DNA of 64,000 nt from Streptomyces chumphonensis (GTDB lineage: Bacteria; Actinomycetota; Actinomycetes; Streptomycetales; Streptomycetaceae). Where the stretch lies: positions 203,342-267,341 of the forward strand of contig NZ_JACXYU010000007.1 of assembly GCF_014779715.1 (NCBI RefSeq), in the 5' to 3' direction. The notes under the pieces are model-generated. The model saw only the letters and a program-made list of their open reading frames with translations, was not told where the DNA came from and did no database searches. Shown here piece by piece: positions 41,196 through 49,207 of this stretch (within the stretch, counting starts at the first letter, position 1; the number at the start of each line of letters is the position of its first letter). The translations under genes were made by a program, and so were the position numbers.

Positions 41196-42788
41196 ATGAC
41201 TGAGTACGCGGGACCCTCCGTCGTCGAGCGTTCGGACACGGAGCTGACGGAAGCGATACGCACCGGTGCCGAGCAGGCGGCGGTGGCGGAACTGTACGCC
41301 CGCCACCGGTCCGCCGTGCTGGCCTACGCGCGGACGTGCTGCCGTGACGCGCACACGGCCGAGGACCTCGCGGCCGAGGCGTTCGCGAGGACCCTGGAAG
41401 CCGTGCGGTCGGGCGGGGGTCCGACCGGGCCCTGGCGGCCCTACCTGCTGACCGTCGTGCGCAGGACGGCGATGGCCTGGGCGACCACCGCCCGGCGGGC
41501 CGAGGTGACGGAGGACGTCGAGCAATGGGAGCACGCCGTCCCGCACACCCACGACGGCGAGGAGTTCACGCTGCGAGGCGAGGAGGACGACCTGGTCCTG
41601 CGCGGCTTCCGCGCGCTTCCCGAGCGCTGGCAGGCGGTGCTGTGGCACACGGTCGTGGAGGGGGAGAGCGCCCAGCAGGTGGGCACCATGCTGGGACTGA
41701 GCGCCAGCGGGGTGTGGTCCCTGGCGGAGCGGGCCCGGGAGGGGCTGCGCGAGGCGTACCTGTCGGAGCACGCCCACAGCCCACGGGCGTCCGCCGAATG
41801 CCGCCGCCACAGCCCGGCGATGGCCGCCGCGGTGCGCCGGGGGCGCCGCACGGCCGGACGCCGCCTCGACCGGCACTTGGTCGAGTGCCGCTCCTGCCGC
41901 AGGGCGTTCCGCGACCTGACGGAACTCAACTCCCGGCTGCGCGTGGTCCTGCCGGGCGCCGTGCTGCTGTGGGGTGCGGAGAAGTACGTGTCCTCGTACG
42001 CCGCCGCGGCTGCCACGGCCGCCGGAAGCGGTGGTGCGGCGGCCGGTGGCTCGGTGGTGGCGGCCGGTCTCCCCGCCGCCCAACTCGCCGGGGCGTCGCT
42101 GGCGGTTGTGACGGCGGTCGGCGCCCTGGTCTACGTCGCCGTGCCCCAGGGCACCGATGCCGGGCGGGCGGATCCGCCCGCGGTCAGCGAGGCTCCCACA
42201 CGGCCCGGTGCGGGCAGGGCCGCGGCGCCCACGCCGGCTCCGTCGGCTCCCACGCCCGACACGTCCCCCTCGTCCGTGCCGACGTCCGTGTCGACCTTCG
42301 CCCTGGCGGAGCCCGTCAGAGCGTCCACGTCCGTACCGGCCGCGCCTGACGAGCGCACGCGGCTGCGGATCGACTCCACGGGCCTGTGCATGGAGATCCC
42401 GGGCGGCAGCAGGGAGGTGGGGGCGCAGCCGAGGGAGGCGGCGTGCTCGGGGGCCTCCCACCAGGAGTGGGACGTGACGCCTCAGGAGAAACGCCGCCGG
42501 GTGATGCTCCGGAACGTGGGCACCGGGTTGTGCCTCTCCCACACCGGCACCACCACCCCGGGCGCCCCCGTCCGGCAGGCCGCCTGCGACTCCGGCGACG
42601 CCCTCCAGATCTGGAGCATCAACCGGCACGACGACCGGGGAATGGCCGGGATCTTCACCAGCGACAACATGTACCTCGGCCTCAAGCAGTGGGCGCCGGC
42701 CGCCCGGGGCGAGCCGCACGACTCGCTGATCGCCACCTCTCCCCACTACTACCTCTCCCCGTCCCTGCACTTCCGCACCGACTGGTGA
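41196..42788 (+). CDS. ECF-type sigma factor fused to zinc-finger, membrane helix and ricin-type lectin domain
   Basis: A 530-residue fusion. Residues 15-190 form sigma regions 2 and 4 (LYARHRSAVLAYARTCCRDAHTAEDLAAEAFART; LPERWQAVLWHTVVEGESAQQVGTMLGLSASGVWSLAERAREGL). An anti-sigma-like zinc finger follows (H227, C231, C234 in HLVECRSC). Then come a membrane helix (about 295-316), a Pro/Thr-rich linker and a ricin-like domain with the QxW motifs QEW and QIW. A cytoplasmic sigma tethered to a surface sugar sensor would need proteolytic release. Similar ECF fusions are known in actinobacteria. RBS AGGAG. Confidence 0.88.
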   Translation: MTEYAGPSVVERSDTELTEAIRTGAEQAAVAELYARHRSAVLAYARTCCRDAHTAEDLAAEAFARTLEAVRSGGGPTGPWRPYLLTVVRRTAMAWATTARRAEVTEDVEQWEHAVPHTHDGEEFTLRGEEDDLVLRGFRALPERWQAVLWHTVVEGESAQQVGTMLGLSASGVWSLAERAREGLREAYLSEHAHSPRASAECRRHSPAMAAAVRRGRRTAGRRLDRHLVECRSCRRAFRDLTELNSRLRVVLPGAVLLWGAEKYVSSYAAAAATAAGSGGAAAGGSVVAAGLPAAQLAGASLAVVTAVGALVYVAVPQGTDAGRADPPAVSEAPTRPGAGRAAAPTPAPSAPTPDTSPSSVPTSVSTFALAEPVRASTSVPAAPDERTRLRIDSTGLCMEIPGGSREVGAQPREAACSGASHQEWDVTPQEKRRRVMLRNVGTGLCLSHTGTTTPGAPVRQAACDSGDALQIWSINRHDDRGMAGIFTSDNMYLGLKQWAPAARGEPHDSLIATSPHYYLSPSLHFRTDW

Positions 42789-42815
42789 CGTGCCGGGCCA
42801 CGCCTCGCGACCGGG

Positions 42816-42856
42816 GAATCGGCCACCGACCGGGATACGCGGTCGGTGGCCGATTC
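42816..42856 (+). terminator. Strong intrinsic terminator after the sigma-factor fusion
   Basis: Perfect 17-bp stem: GAATCGGCCACCGACCG (42816-42832) with CGGTCGGTGGCCGATTC (42840-42856), 7-nt loop. Confidence 0.9.
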
Positions 42857-43026
42857 CGTGGAGGCCCCCGGTGGGTGGTCAGGTGCCCGCATGGTCTCCG
42901 CCTCCGCGTACGGGCGGCTGCCGATCCCGCGGTACGCACGGTCCACCGACGGCACGGTCAACGGTCCGGCGCCCGGACCGGCTCGGCCTGCTCGCGGGAG
43001 GGCAGGGCGGGCGACCGCTCGACGGC

Positions 43027-43362
43027 TTACCGGCGCGGCGCCGCCGGGGTGGCCTGCGAGCTGATCTTTCCGATCACCTCGTTCGCCTGCTCGCTGGGCG
43101 ACCGCGACGAGCCGAGGGCGCTTGCCTGCGGTGCCGTACCCGTCCGGGATCCGTCGAGCACCGCGGGGGCGTAGGAGTCACGGGCGCGGAGCCGGTGGCT
43201 GACCGCCTCGTCCAGGGTCACCGGCCGCTCCAGCCGTGCGGCCAGCCGGGAGGCCTCCCGGCCCAGTGCGGTCACGTCGTCCCAGCGCAGCCTGAGCACC
43301 ACTGCGAGTTCGGCCTCCCCGTCCGCCAGGGCACGGACAGGGTTGGGGCCAGGGTCGTTCAT
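43027..43362 (-). CDS. Hypothetical protein, 111 residues
   Basis: ATG 43362 follows GGAGGA. The protein begins MNDPGPNPVRALADGEAELA, then VVLRLRWDDVTALGREASRLAARLERPVTLDEAVSHRLR. The predicted beta-helix-helix pattern recalls ribbon-helix-helix proteins, but no family is certain. The C-terminal half is Ser/Ala-rich. It diverges from the gene of a LAATG surface protein. Confidence 0.6.
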   Translation of the reverse strand: MNDPGPNPVRALADGEAELAVVLRLRWDDVTALGREASRLAARLERPVTLDEAVSHRLRARDSYAPAVLDGSRTGTAPQASALGSSRSPSEQANEVIGKISSQATPAAPRR

Positions 43363-43527
43363 CGAAGGGTTCCTCCAGTCGTCGGGGTCTTTGGCCGTCC
43401 GCCCCGCAGCAGTGGCGGGCTGACCGACGGCTCGCACCGTGCACATGAGGGGAGAGCTGCCTTCCTCGCCGGGCTCCGCCGCTTTGCCCGACCTTTACCG
43501 ATCGCCGCCATCGATGGGGTGAAGGCC

Positions 43528-43542
43528 GAAAGTCGACCTTTC
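43528..43542. promoter_or_regulatory. Candidate operator in the divergent region
   Basis: GAAAG-TCGAC-CTTTC (43528-43542) has perfect 5-bp arms. It lies in the 330-bp region between the 111-residue protein and the LAATG protein, which otherwise holds no gene I can support. Confidence 0.35.
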
Positions 43543-43692
43543 TGACCTGCATGGAGTCCGCCGGGCCAGGCGCGCCGGCCGGGTGCGCCGGGAAGCCGAC
43601 AGGTAAAGAAATGACAAAGCGTCGGGAGTGTGGCGATCCCGTCTCGCTCTTCGCTGGTGACGAGCCACGAAACCGGAGGAGTGCGGAGCGCC

Positions 43693-43920
43693 ATGGGACT
43701 CAGCCTGAAGAGGATTGCCGGAGCGGCGGCCGCGTCGGCGGCGCTGTTCGCGTCCGCGGGGGCCGTGGCCTCGCCGGCCGCCGCGGACGCGGGCACTCAC
43801 CTGGCCGCCACGGGCGGCAACGCCACCGCCACAGTGCTGACCATGGCCGGCGCCTCGCTCCTGCTGCTCCTGGGCGTCTTCATGCTGCGGGGCGGACACA
43901 GCAAGCGCTCACGCCGCTGA
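43693..43920 (+). CDS. Small LAATG sortase-substrate surface protein
   Basis: A 75-residue protein. Signal peptide: MGLSLKRIAGAAAASAALFA up to the SPAAADA cleavage region. Almost at once follows the sorting signal THLAATGGNATA, a hydrophobic span (VLTMAGASLLLLLGVFML) and a basic tail (GGHSKRSRR). Only about 10 mature residues would remain on the wall. LAXTG is the motif recognised by Streptomyces class E sortases; a sortase E gene lies 1.6 kb away. RBS GGAGGAG at slightly long spacing. Confidence 0.8.
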   Translation: MGLSLKRIAGAAAASAALFASAGAVASPAAADAGTHLAATGGNATATVLTMAGASLLLLLGVFMLRGGHSKRSRR

Positions 43921-43937
43921 CGCCGAGGGCACGTATC

Positions 43938-43965
43938 GTCCGGCCTCGCCCACGGGGGGCCGGAC
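43938..43965 (+). terminator. Possible terminator
   Basis: GTCCGGCC (43938-43945) pairs with GGCCGGAC (43958-43965), 12-nt loop, 18 nt after the stop of the LAATG protein. Confidence 0.55.
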
Positions 43966-44049
43966 ACCGCCCGGCATCGGCTTCACCGTCAGCCCTGCGC
44001 CGACCGTGACGACGGCCGCACCTGTGAGACCTTCGAGAAGAGGACGGAC

Positions 44050-45276
44050 GTGTCCGCAACGATCTGCCCCCACTGCAACACCGCTCGAGCCGCCCGGGAC
44101 GCTGACTGCCACTGTGTGGACGCCGGGGCTCATGCGCACGATGACACCGAGCGGTTCGGGCGGACGTGGGTGCGCCCCTACCTCGGCCCGTCGCAGCACG
44201 GCGCGTCGTCTTCGGGCACGCATGCGGAACCGTGCACGAGAGAGCCGGTTCCGGACCCTGTGTTCCGGACCGCTCCTGGTCCGGTACTGGGCATCATGCA
44301 GGCGTACGTGTCACTGCGGCAGGACGAGGGTCCGGGGCAGGAGTTCCGCGAGGCCGATCCGCAGGCAGCACCTCTGGAAGGGGGGTCGTTCCTGCACCGT
44401 CCGCCGGCCGGCATCGCCCAGCCATGCGGACCTCCCGCCCCCGCGTCTGCGCCCCTCCCCCTCGACGACCACGGGGTCGTCCCGCATCCGGTCGACGCGC
44501 AGCGCACCGGCGACCCGTCCGGCACTCCCCGGAACGGGGCAGGGCCAGGCGGGCTCCGCGGGAGAACGGCGGCAGCGCATCGGTACGCCGTCCGGAGCGG
44601 GCCGGCCAAGGCGGTGGGTGCCGTGGTCCTGCTGGCGGCGGCGATCGGGACCACCACGTTGACCGGCGTGCTCGTCGGCGCCGGCGGAACCGCGCACCGG
44701 GGGGCCCCGGAAGCGACGTCCTCCGCCGCATCCGTCACGGAACCGGACACCCCACCCGACCCCGTCGGCCAACCGAGCCGGGCGCCCGACGATGAGACAG
44801 CCACGGGGATCGATGGTGGGTCTTCGGTGGTGAACTCCCCTTCGATGCAACCTCCCACGCCCACGCCCACGCCCACATCCTCACGGGCCGCGACATCCTC
44901 ACGGGCCGCGACACCCTCACCCGACACCACGCCGGAGCCCGCCTCTCCCGGACGGAGGGCCGAAGTCTGCGACGCCCCCCGTCTCCCCGGGGCACCGTGC
45001 CCGACCAGCGGAGAGCCACCAGCCTCCCCACCGCCGCGGCAACCCGACGGCCTGTGCTGCGGCGCCACCGGCCTCGACGTAACCGAACTGCAGCTCCGGC
45101 TCCGGTGGATCGACTTCCACCAGGGCACGGCCGACGGCATCTACGACCAGCGGCTGACCGACTCGGTCGCCGCCTACCAGAGGAGCCGTGGCGTCACCTC
45201 CGACCCGCCCGGCCAGTACGGAGCGGAGACCCGGACCGTACTCGAGCGCGAGGTGCCCGATGTCGTCAGCGACTGA
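44050..45276 (+). CDS. Membrane protein with zinc-ribbon head and peptidoglycan-binding domain
   Basis: A 408-residue protein, GTG start behind GAGAAGAGGAC. The N-terminus has a short Cys/His cluster (CPHCNTARAARDADCHC) likely to bind zinc in the cytoplasm. A long disordered linker follows, then one membrane helix (AVGAVVLLAAAIGTTTLTGVLV), a Pro/Ser/Thr-rich outer linker with tandem repeats, and a C-terminal PG_binding_1 domain (LDVTELQLRLRWIDFHQGTADGIYDQRLTDSVAAYQRSRG). It may report on or attach to the cell wall. Found beside the sortase genes. Confidence 0.82.
   Translation: MSATICPHCNTARAARDADCHCVDAGAHAHDDTERFGRTWVRPYLGPSQHGASSSGTHAEPCTREPVPDPVFRTAPGPVLGIMQAYVSLRQDEGPGQEFREADPQAAPLEGGSFLHRPPAGIAQPCGPPAPASAPLPLDDHGVVPHPVDAQRTGDPSGTPRNGAGPGGLRGRTAAAHRYAVRSGPAKAVGAVVLLAAAIGTTTLTGVLVGAGGTAHRGAPEATSSAASVTEPDTPPDPVGQPSRAPDDETATGIDGGSSVVNSPSMQPPTPTPTPTSSRAATSSRAATPSPDTTPEPASPGRRAEVCDAPRLPGAPCPTSGEPPASPPPRQPDGLCCGATGLDVTELQLRLRWIDFHQGTADGIYDQRLTDSVAAYQRSRGVTSDPPGQYGAETRTVLEREVPDVVSD
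44875..44910 (+). repeat. 18-bp tandem duplication in the linker coding region
   Basis: ACATCCTCACGGGCCGCG is repeated exactly (44875-44892 and 44893-44910), preceded by CCCACG hexamers (about 44854-44875). It encodes repeated SSRAAT and PT units of the extracellular linker. Confidence 0.85.
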
Positions 45277-45524
45277 GCCCGGTCGGTGCGCGGGAGCCGG
45301 TGCCCATGGGTGATTCGTACGGGTGGAGCGGTCCGCTTCCCCACAGCGCTCCGACGCACACTGCTGGGATGTTCGCCGGACGGTGAGCGTTGCCGAGCGC
45401 GTCCCCCTCCCCGAGGCACGGAGCAGGGGAGCCGCGTCGGCGCACGCGTCCAGCGGCCGGGGAGGACGTCGCCCTGCTGTTGGAGGCCGAAGCTCACGTT
45501 GAGCCCCGGCCGCTCACGAGTAGG

Positions 45525-46625
45525 TCAGGCCGTCCGGCTTCGGGGGCGTTCCTCGACGAGCTCGCCGAAGACGATGAGCCGCCCCCGGGTGCTGTACTCG
45601 GGGGTGCAGGTCGTGAGGGTGATGTACCGGCCGGAGGTGGTGAAGGGCGATCCGCCGGGGACGGGTCGGAGCACGCTGACGTCGGTCGGGGGTGTCTCGG
45701 GGATGCGGCCGGCGACCTCGTAGGTGTAGGAGGCGCTCGCGGTCTCCACGATGATCTTGTCCCCGGGCGCCAGTCTGTCGATCTCCCGGAACGGCTCGCC
45801 GTGGGTGTTCCGGTGCGCGGCCAGCGCGAAGTTCCCGGTGGGGTCGGCGGGCATCCCCGTTCCCGTGAAGTGCCCCACCAGCCCTTTGTCGAGCACCTGC
45901 TCCGTCCCGGTGCCTTCCGCGATCGGTGAGGCCAGCCCGAGCGCCGGGATGCGGAGGATCGCGAATCCCTCGCCCTGCTCGAACGCACCGGCCTCCTCGA
46001 CCGTCTGGGGGTCAGGGGGCTCGTCGGTCCATGTCTGTTCCAGCCGGGAGAGTGCCTCGTCGGCCTCGGCTCGGGCCTGGACGTTCGTCCACCACACCTC
46101 GTGGACGACGAAGAGGACCATGGCCAGGCCCGATGTGATCAGCATCGTGCTCGCGGCCCGGGATGCGCCCTTGGACGGCGGCTTCCTGCGGCGGCCGGGC
46201 GCCTGGCGCCGACGGGAGCCGGTTCGGCGCCTCGACGCCCGTCGGGCCGCGGGCTGTGGTGAGGAAGCCTCCTCCGCATCCGGTGTCGCGGGCTCCGGAG
46301 CCGCGCTCGCGTCGGGAACGGGCTCTGGTGGGAGAAGGGCCCCGCCGGTGTCGCCTTGCATGCCAGGCGACCACTCGTGGTGCTGCGGCGCGGCGGCGTG
46401 CGGCTGCTGTTCGTGGGTGTACCAGCTGTCGGGTGTCGGGGTGGGTGTGTGTGGTTGTTGGTCGTAGGGATGTGGGTGGTGGGGCCAGTGGTGCTGCGGC
46501 GCGGCGGCGTACGGCTGCTGTTCGTGGGCGTACCAGCCGTCCGGCCAGTGGGCCGGTGTGTACGGCTGAGGGGCTGCTGGGGCCGCGCCCCAGTGCGCGG
46601 CGTCCTCCGGATGGGGCGTGGTCAT
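45525..46625 (-). CDS. Class E sortase
   Basis: A 366-residue transpeptidase that anchors LAXTG proteins to peptidoglycan. The catalytic triad is visible: His271 (ALAAHRNTHG), Cys340 (TLTTCTPEYS) and Arg349 (RGRLIVFG). A membrane helix (about 160-178) follows a long cytoplasmic N-terminal region of 155 residues rich in His, Gln and Pro. That region has a duplicated motif (HEQQPYAAAPQHH and HEQQPHAAAPQHH) and a basic Arg/Lys patch. The two LAATG proteins nearby are likely substrates. Confidence 0.92.
   Translation of the reverse strand: MTTPHPEDAAHWGAAPAAPQPYTPAHWPDGWYAHEQQPYAAAPQHHWPHHPHPYDQQPHTPTPTPDSWYTHEQQPHAAAPQHHEWSPGMQGDTGGALLPPEPVPDASAAPEPATPDAEEASSPQPAARRASRRRTGSRRRQAPGRRRKPPSKGASRAASTMLITSGLAMVLFVVHEVWWTNVQARAEADEALSRLEQTWTDEPPDPQTVEEAGAFEQGEGFAILRIPALGLASPIAEGTGTEQVLDKGLVGHFTGTGMPADPTGNFALAAHRNTHGEPFREIDRLAPGDKIIVETASASYTYEVAGRIPETPPTDVSVLRPVPGGSPFTTSGRYITLTTCTPEYSTRGRLIVFGELVEERPRSRTA
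46381..46541 (-). repeat. Direct repeat inside the sortase N-terminal coding region
   Basis: Two 50-bp copies (46381-46430 and 46492-46541) differ at only four positions and lie 111 bp (37 codons) apart. They encode the HEQQP(Y/H)AAAPQHH motif twice, a recent in-frame duplication in the disordered cytoplasmic tail. Confidence 0.85.
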
Positions 46626-46858
46626 GAGAGGCGTTCCTCCGAAGTCTCGGCCGAGGTGGCCCGGCAGGTCTGAGGGCGGCTGTCACGGGGGCGCAGCACA
46701 GCGCAGGGCGCCGGGTGGAGAGTTCTGCCACGGCTTGCGTCCCGGGCCGCTGCGGGCGGAGGGCCCGGGATGCTCCGGTGCGGACTGGGCCGGTCGCGAT
46801 GTCGTCGGGTACCCGTTCGCCGTGAAGCGCGGCGGTCGGGCGGCGGCCAGAGCGGGGC

Positions 46859-46910
46859 GTTCGCCCAGGCCCGCAGCGTCTGGGGAGGGAAGCCGCGGGC
46901 CTGGGCGAAC
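46859..46910 (-). terminator. Long perfect hairpin between the metalloprotease and sortase genes
   Basis: GTTCGCCCAGGCCCGC (46859-46874) and GCGGGCCTGGGCGAAC (46895-46910) form a perfect 16-bp stem with a 20-nt loop. It lies 40 nt after the metalloprotease stop and 234 nt before the sortase start on the same strand. It can terminate or attenuate readthrough. The remaining gap (46626-46949) shows no gene. Confidence 0.7.
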
Positions 46911-46949
46911 TGGGCGGCGCCGGGTGGGCCGGTCGCCGTAGGGGGCCGG

Positions 46950-48374
46950 TCAGAGGCTCTGGGTGGCCCTGCGCCGGGAGCGGGCTCGGCGTGCGGCGAC
47001 GAACGCGCCGCCGAGCACGAGCCCGGTGCCGCCGATGGCGGTCAGCGTGAGCGTGGTGCCGTCGCTGCCCGTTGCGGCGAGGTTCTGGCCCGGGAGGCCG
47101 GGGGTGTGGCCGACCTTGCCGGACGGAGCGTCGGTCGAGGGCTGCGCGGTGTCCGTGGCGTCGCCCTCCTGCGTGGCCTCGTTCTGCGTGGCCTCGTCCT
47201 GTGCGGCGTGCTGGTGTGCGGAGTCGGTGCCGGTCTCGTCGACGTCGCCGGGACCGGTGGGCACGGCCGGGTCGGTGACCTCCATGGGAGTGGTGGTGTC
47301 GGCCGTGTCCTCCGGTGCGACGGCGGTGCTCGGCGCGGCGTCCTTGGCCGGGGTCTTGCCGTCGAGACCGACGGCGATGGTGGCGGCGTCGTCGGTCTGG
47401 CCGGTGACCTTCACGGTCACCTTGGCGGCGTCGTCGCGGAGTTCGGTGACGCCGGCATTGCGGTCGGTCGTGTCCAGGACGATCGGGACGGCGGTGTGGT
47501 ACTTGCCGTCGTCGACGCGGTAGGCGTAGACGCCATCGAGGTTCTTGTCCAGGTGGCCGGAGGGGCGGCGGTATTCGAGGAGCAGGCTCTGCTTGTCCCC
47601 CATCGGGATCTCCAGGGCCCGGGTGCCGTTCTGGGAGCCGTAGAGGTGCTTGAGGCTGAAGGTTCCGGAGCCGGTGACGCGCTGGTGTTCGGCGGTCTCC
47701 AGCCAGCCCATGCGGATCAGCTGGTTGGCGGAGAGCCCGGCCCCTCCGTTGCCGCCCATCGGGGACCGGCCCGCGACGGCGGCGCGGTCGTTGCAGTCGA
47801 CGAGGTCGCCGTCCTTGCACTTGTAGCGGACCTGGTGACCGAAGCCGATGTTGTGGCCGAACTCGTGCCGGATCGTGGTCTCGGAGACGGTGTTGTTCTT
47901 GGTGTTCAGCCAGGTGAAACGGCCGCCGACGGAGCCCATGCCGGACCAGTAGCAGCTGATGTTGGGAAGGACGATGGACAGGTGGTCCCAGTCCTTCTTC
48001 CGTTCCAGGCCCATGGCGGCCACCTGGGCCTCGGCGTCCTCGCGGACTCCCCGGAGGTTGCTGCAGCCCGCCTTCTGGTGCAGCGTCAGCGGGCCGATGA
48101 CCTTCTCCTTGGCGGCGGGCACGAAGGTGAACCGCCCGCGCGACGTCTCACTGAAGTAGGTGGACAGGGAGTCGCCGGGGCCGAAGTACTTGTCGAGGGC
48201 GTCCGCCCGCATCGCCTCGGGGTCGGAGTGGGCGCGGTCGGCGAAGTTGGCCACAACGACCAGGACGCGCCCGGTCTTGGCGTCGTCCGCCGCGGCCGGT
48301 GAGGCCGAGGCCCCGACCGCCAGCGCGGTGAGGGAGGCCGCAACGGCCAGGATCCTGCCGGTTCTGGTGTGCAT
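46950..48374 (-). CDS. Cell-wall-anchored zinc metalloprotease with LAATG sorting signal
   Basis: A 474-residue secreted protease. Signal peptide (MHTRTGRILAVAASLTALAV, cleavage after SPAAA). Zinc site HEFGHNIGFGH at residues 170-180 (His170, Glu171, His174, His180), as in metzincin-like M11/gametolysin proteases. Then come a beta-rich domain, a Thr/Asp/Gln-rich linker, the sorting signal NLAATGSDG, a hydrophobic span (LTLTAIGGTGLVLGGAFVAA) and a basic tail. It is a probable substrate of the sortase E encoded next door. Confidence 0.9.
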   Translation of the reverse strand: MHTRTGRILAVAASLTALAVGASASPAAADDAKTGRVLVVVANFADRAHSDPEAMRADALDKYFGPGDSLSTYFSETSRGRFTFVPAAKEKVIGPLTLHQKAGCSNLRGVREDAEAQVAAMGLERKKDWDHLSIVLPNISCYWSGMGSVGGRFTWLNTKNNTVSETTIRHEFGHNIGFGHQVRYKCKDGDLVDCNDRAAVAGRSPMGGNGGAGLSANQLIRMGWLETAEHQRVTGSGTFSLKHLYGSQNGTRALEIPMGDKQSLLLEYRRPSGHLDKNLDGVYAYRVDDGKYHTAVPIVLDTTDRNAGVTELRDDAAKVTVKVTGQTDDAATIAVGLDGKTPAKDAAPSTAVAPEDTADTTTPMEVTDPAVPTGPGDVDETGTDSAHQHAAQDEATQNEATQEGDATDTAQPSTDAPSGKVGHTPGLPGQNLAATGSDGTTLTLTAIGGTGLVLGGAFVAARRARSRRRATQSL

Positions 48375-48526
48375 GTGCTCTGTACTCCCGTTGCTCGAAG
48401 ACTGACGTCACAGGGGGAGAGCGGGCACCGACCGACACCCTCGTGCGGCGTTACCGGTTCGTTACCTTCGGGTCGGGAGGTGGCGTCGCATCCTCGGGCA
48501 TTCCTGGGTATTCGCGGCGTGCGGTC

Positions 48527-49081
48527 CTAGGGTGCGGTGGGGGTTGGCCGGGCGCGGAGGGCGGTGTCGAGGGTGCGCAGGAGCGCGCCGACCCGGCCGC
48601 CGCCGGAGGCGGCGTGCGGGAGACGGCCGAGGACCGCGCTGACGGCGGGCGGGGCGTGGTCGCGCGCCCAGTCGAGCGTTGTCGTCGGGGCGTCCTCGTG
48701 CTCCCCGGGCGTCAACTCCTCGACGCGGGCCGCGTGGGCCGCGGCGCCGAGGATGTGCTTGACCTGGTGGGCGCTGGCCTTGGGGTGGAGGTAGGCCGCG
48801 GCGGCGGCATGGCTCGCCGCGCGTGCGGCGTCGACGGCGGCGGCCGGTGCGGCCTCCTGTGCGGCCTTGTACGCGGCCCAGGCGCGCTGTCGCAGTTCCG
48901 CCGTGCGCCGGCCGCCCTCGGCGAAGACGGTCGCGGCGTCGATGGCCTCGCGTGGGCGGGCGTCGCCGGGGACGTGCTGCTCGAAGACGGGGAGCACGCG
49001 CCGCGCGCACTCCGCCGCGTAGCCGGTGATGCCACGCAGTTCGTCTTCGCTGAGGGGGATGTCGGCTGGCTCGGTCGGCAT
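48527..49081 (-). CDS. Putative immunity-type protein (Imm-5-like)
   Basis: A 184-residue helical, Ala-rich protein. It begins MPTEPADIPLSEDELRGITG and has conserved-looking AAECARRVLPVFEQHVPGDARPREAI and AARAASHAAAAAYLHPKASAHQVKHILGAAAHAA. This pattern matches Streptomyces proteins labelled putative immunity protein (Imm5 type) or, wrongly, exonuclease SbcC. No toxin gene adjoins it. ATG 49081 has AGGA at good spacing; an upstream ATG (49090) is possible. Confidence 0.65.
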   Translation of the reverse strand: MPTEPADIPLSEDELRGITGYAAECARRVLPVFEQHVPGDARPREAIDAATVFAEGGRRTAELRQRAWAAYKAAQEAAPAAAVDAARAASHAAAAAYLHPKASAHQVKHILGAAAHAARVEELTPGEHEDAPTTTLDWARDHAPPAVSAVLGRLPHAASGGGRVGALLRTLDTALRARPTPTAP

Positions 49082-49145
49082 GGCGGCCATCCTGCCGCAC
49101 CGGGTGGCTCCGCCGCGCCGGTCGGGGCCCGGAGGCTTCAGGCTC

Positions 49146-49180
49146 AGGGGGAGGGGGAGGGGGAGGGGGAGGGGGAGGGG
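49146..49180. repeat. G-rich hexanucleotide tandem repeat
   Basis: AGGGGG repeated five times plus AGGGG (49146-49180). The G runs could form a G-quadruplex on the plus strand. It lies between the Imm-5-like gene and a decayed Nudix fragment. Confidence 0.9.
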
Positions 49181-49207
49181 CGGGGCTGGGACGCATCATC
49201 GGGGGCG

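Noticed and set aside
40403..41263. A 286-codon minus-strand frame opposite the frameshifted secreted-protein region
   Set aside because: No ribosome site, Arg/Gly/Pro-rich product with no hydrophobic core; looks like a shadow of GC-biased DNA.
44854..44910. Short tandem repeats as a CRISPR array
   Set aside because: The units are directly adjacent, with no spacers, and lie in frame inside the Pro/Ser/Thr linker of a membrane protein.
46381..46541. Two near-identical 50-bp copies as mobile-element ends or a CRISPR
   Set aside because: They are in-frame duplications encoding the same His/Gln-rich motif of the sortase tail.
48527..49081. Exonuclease SbcC, as similar proteins are sometimes labelled
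   Set aside because: No Walker motifs or coiled-coil arms; at 184 residues it is far too short.
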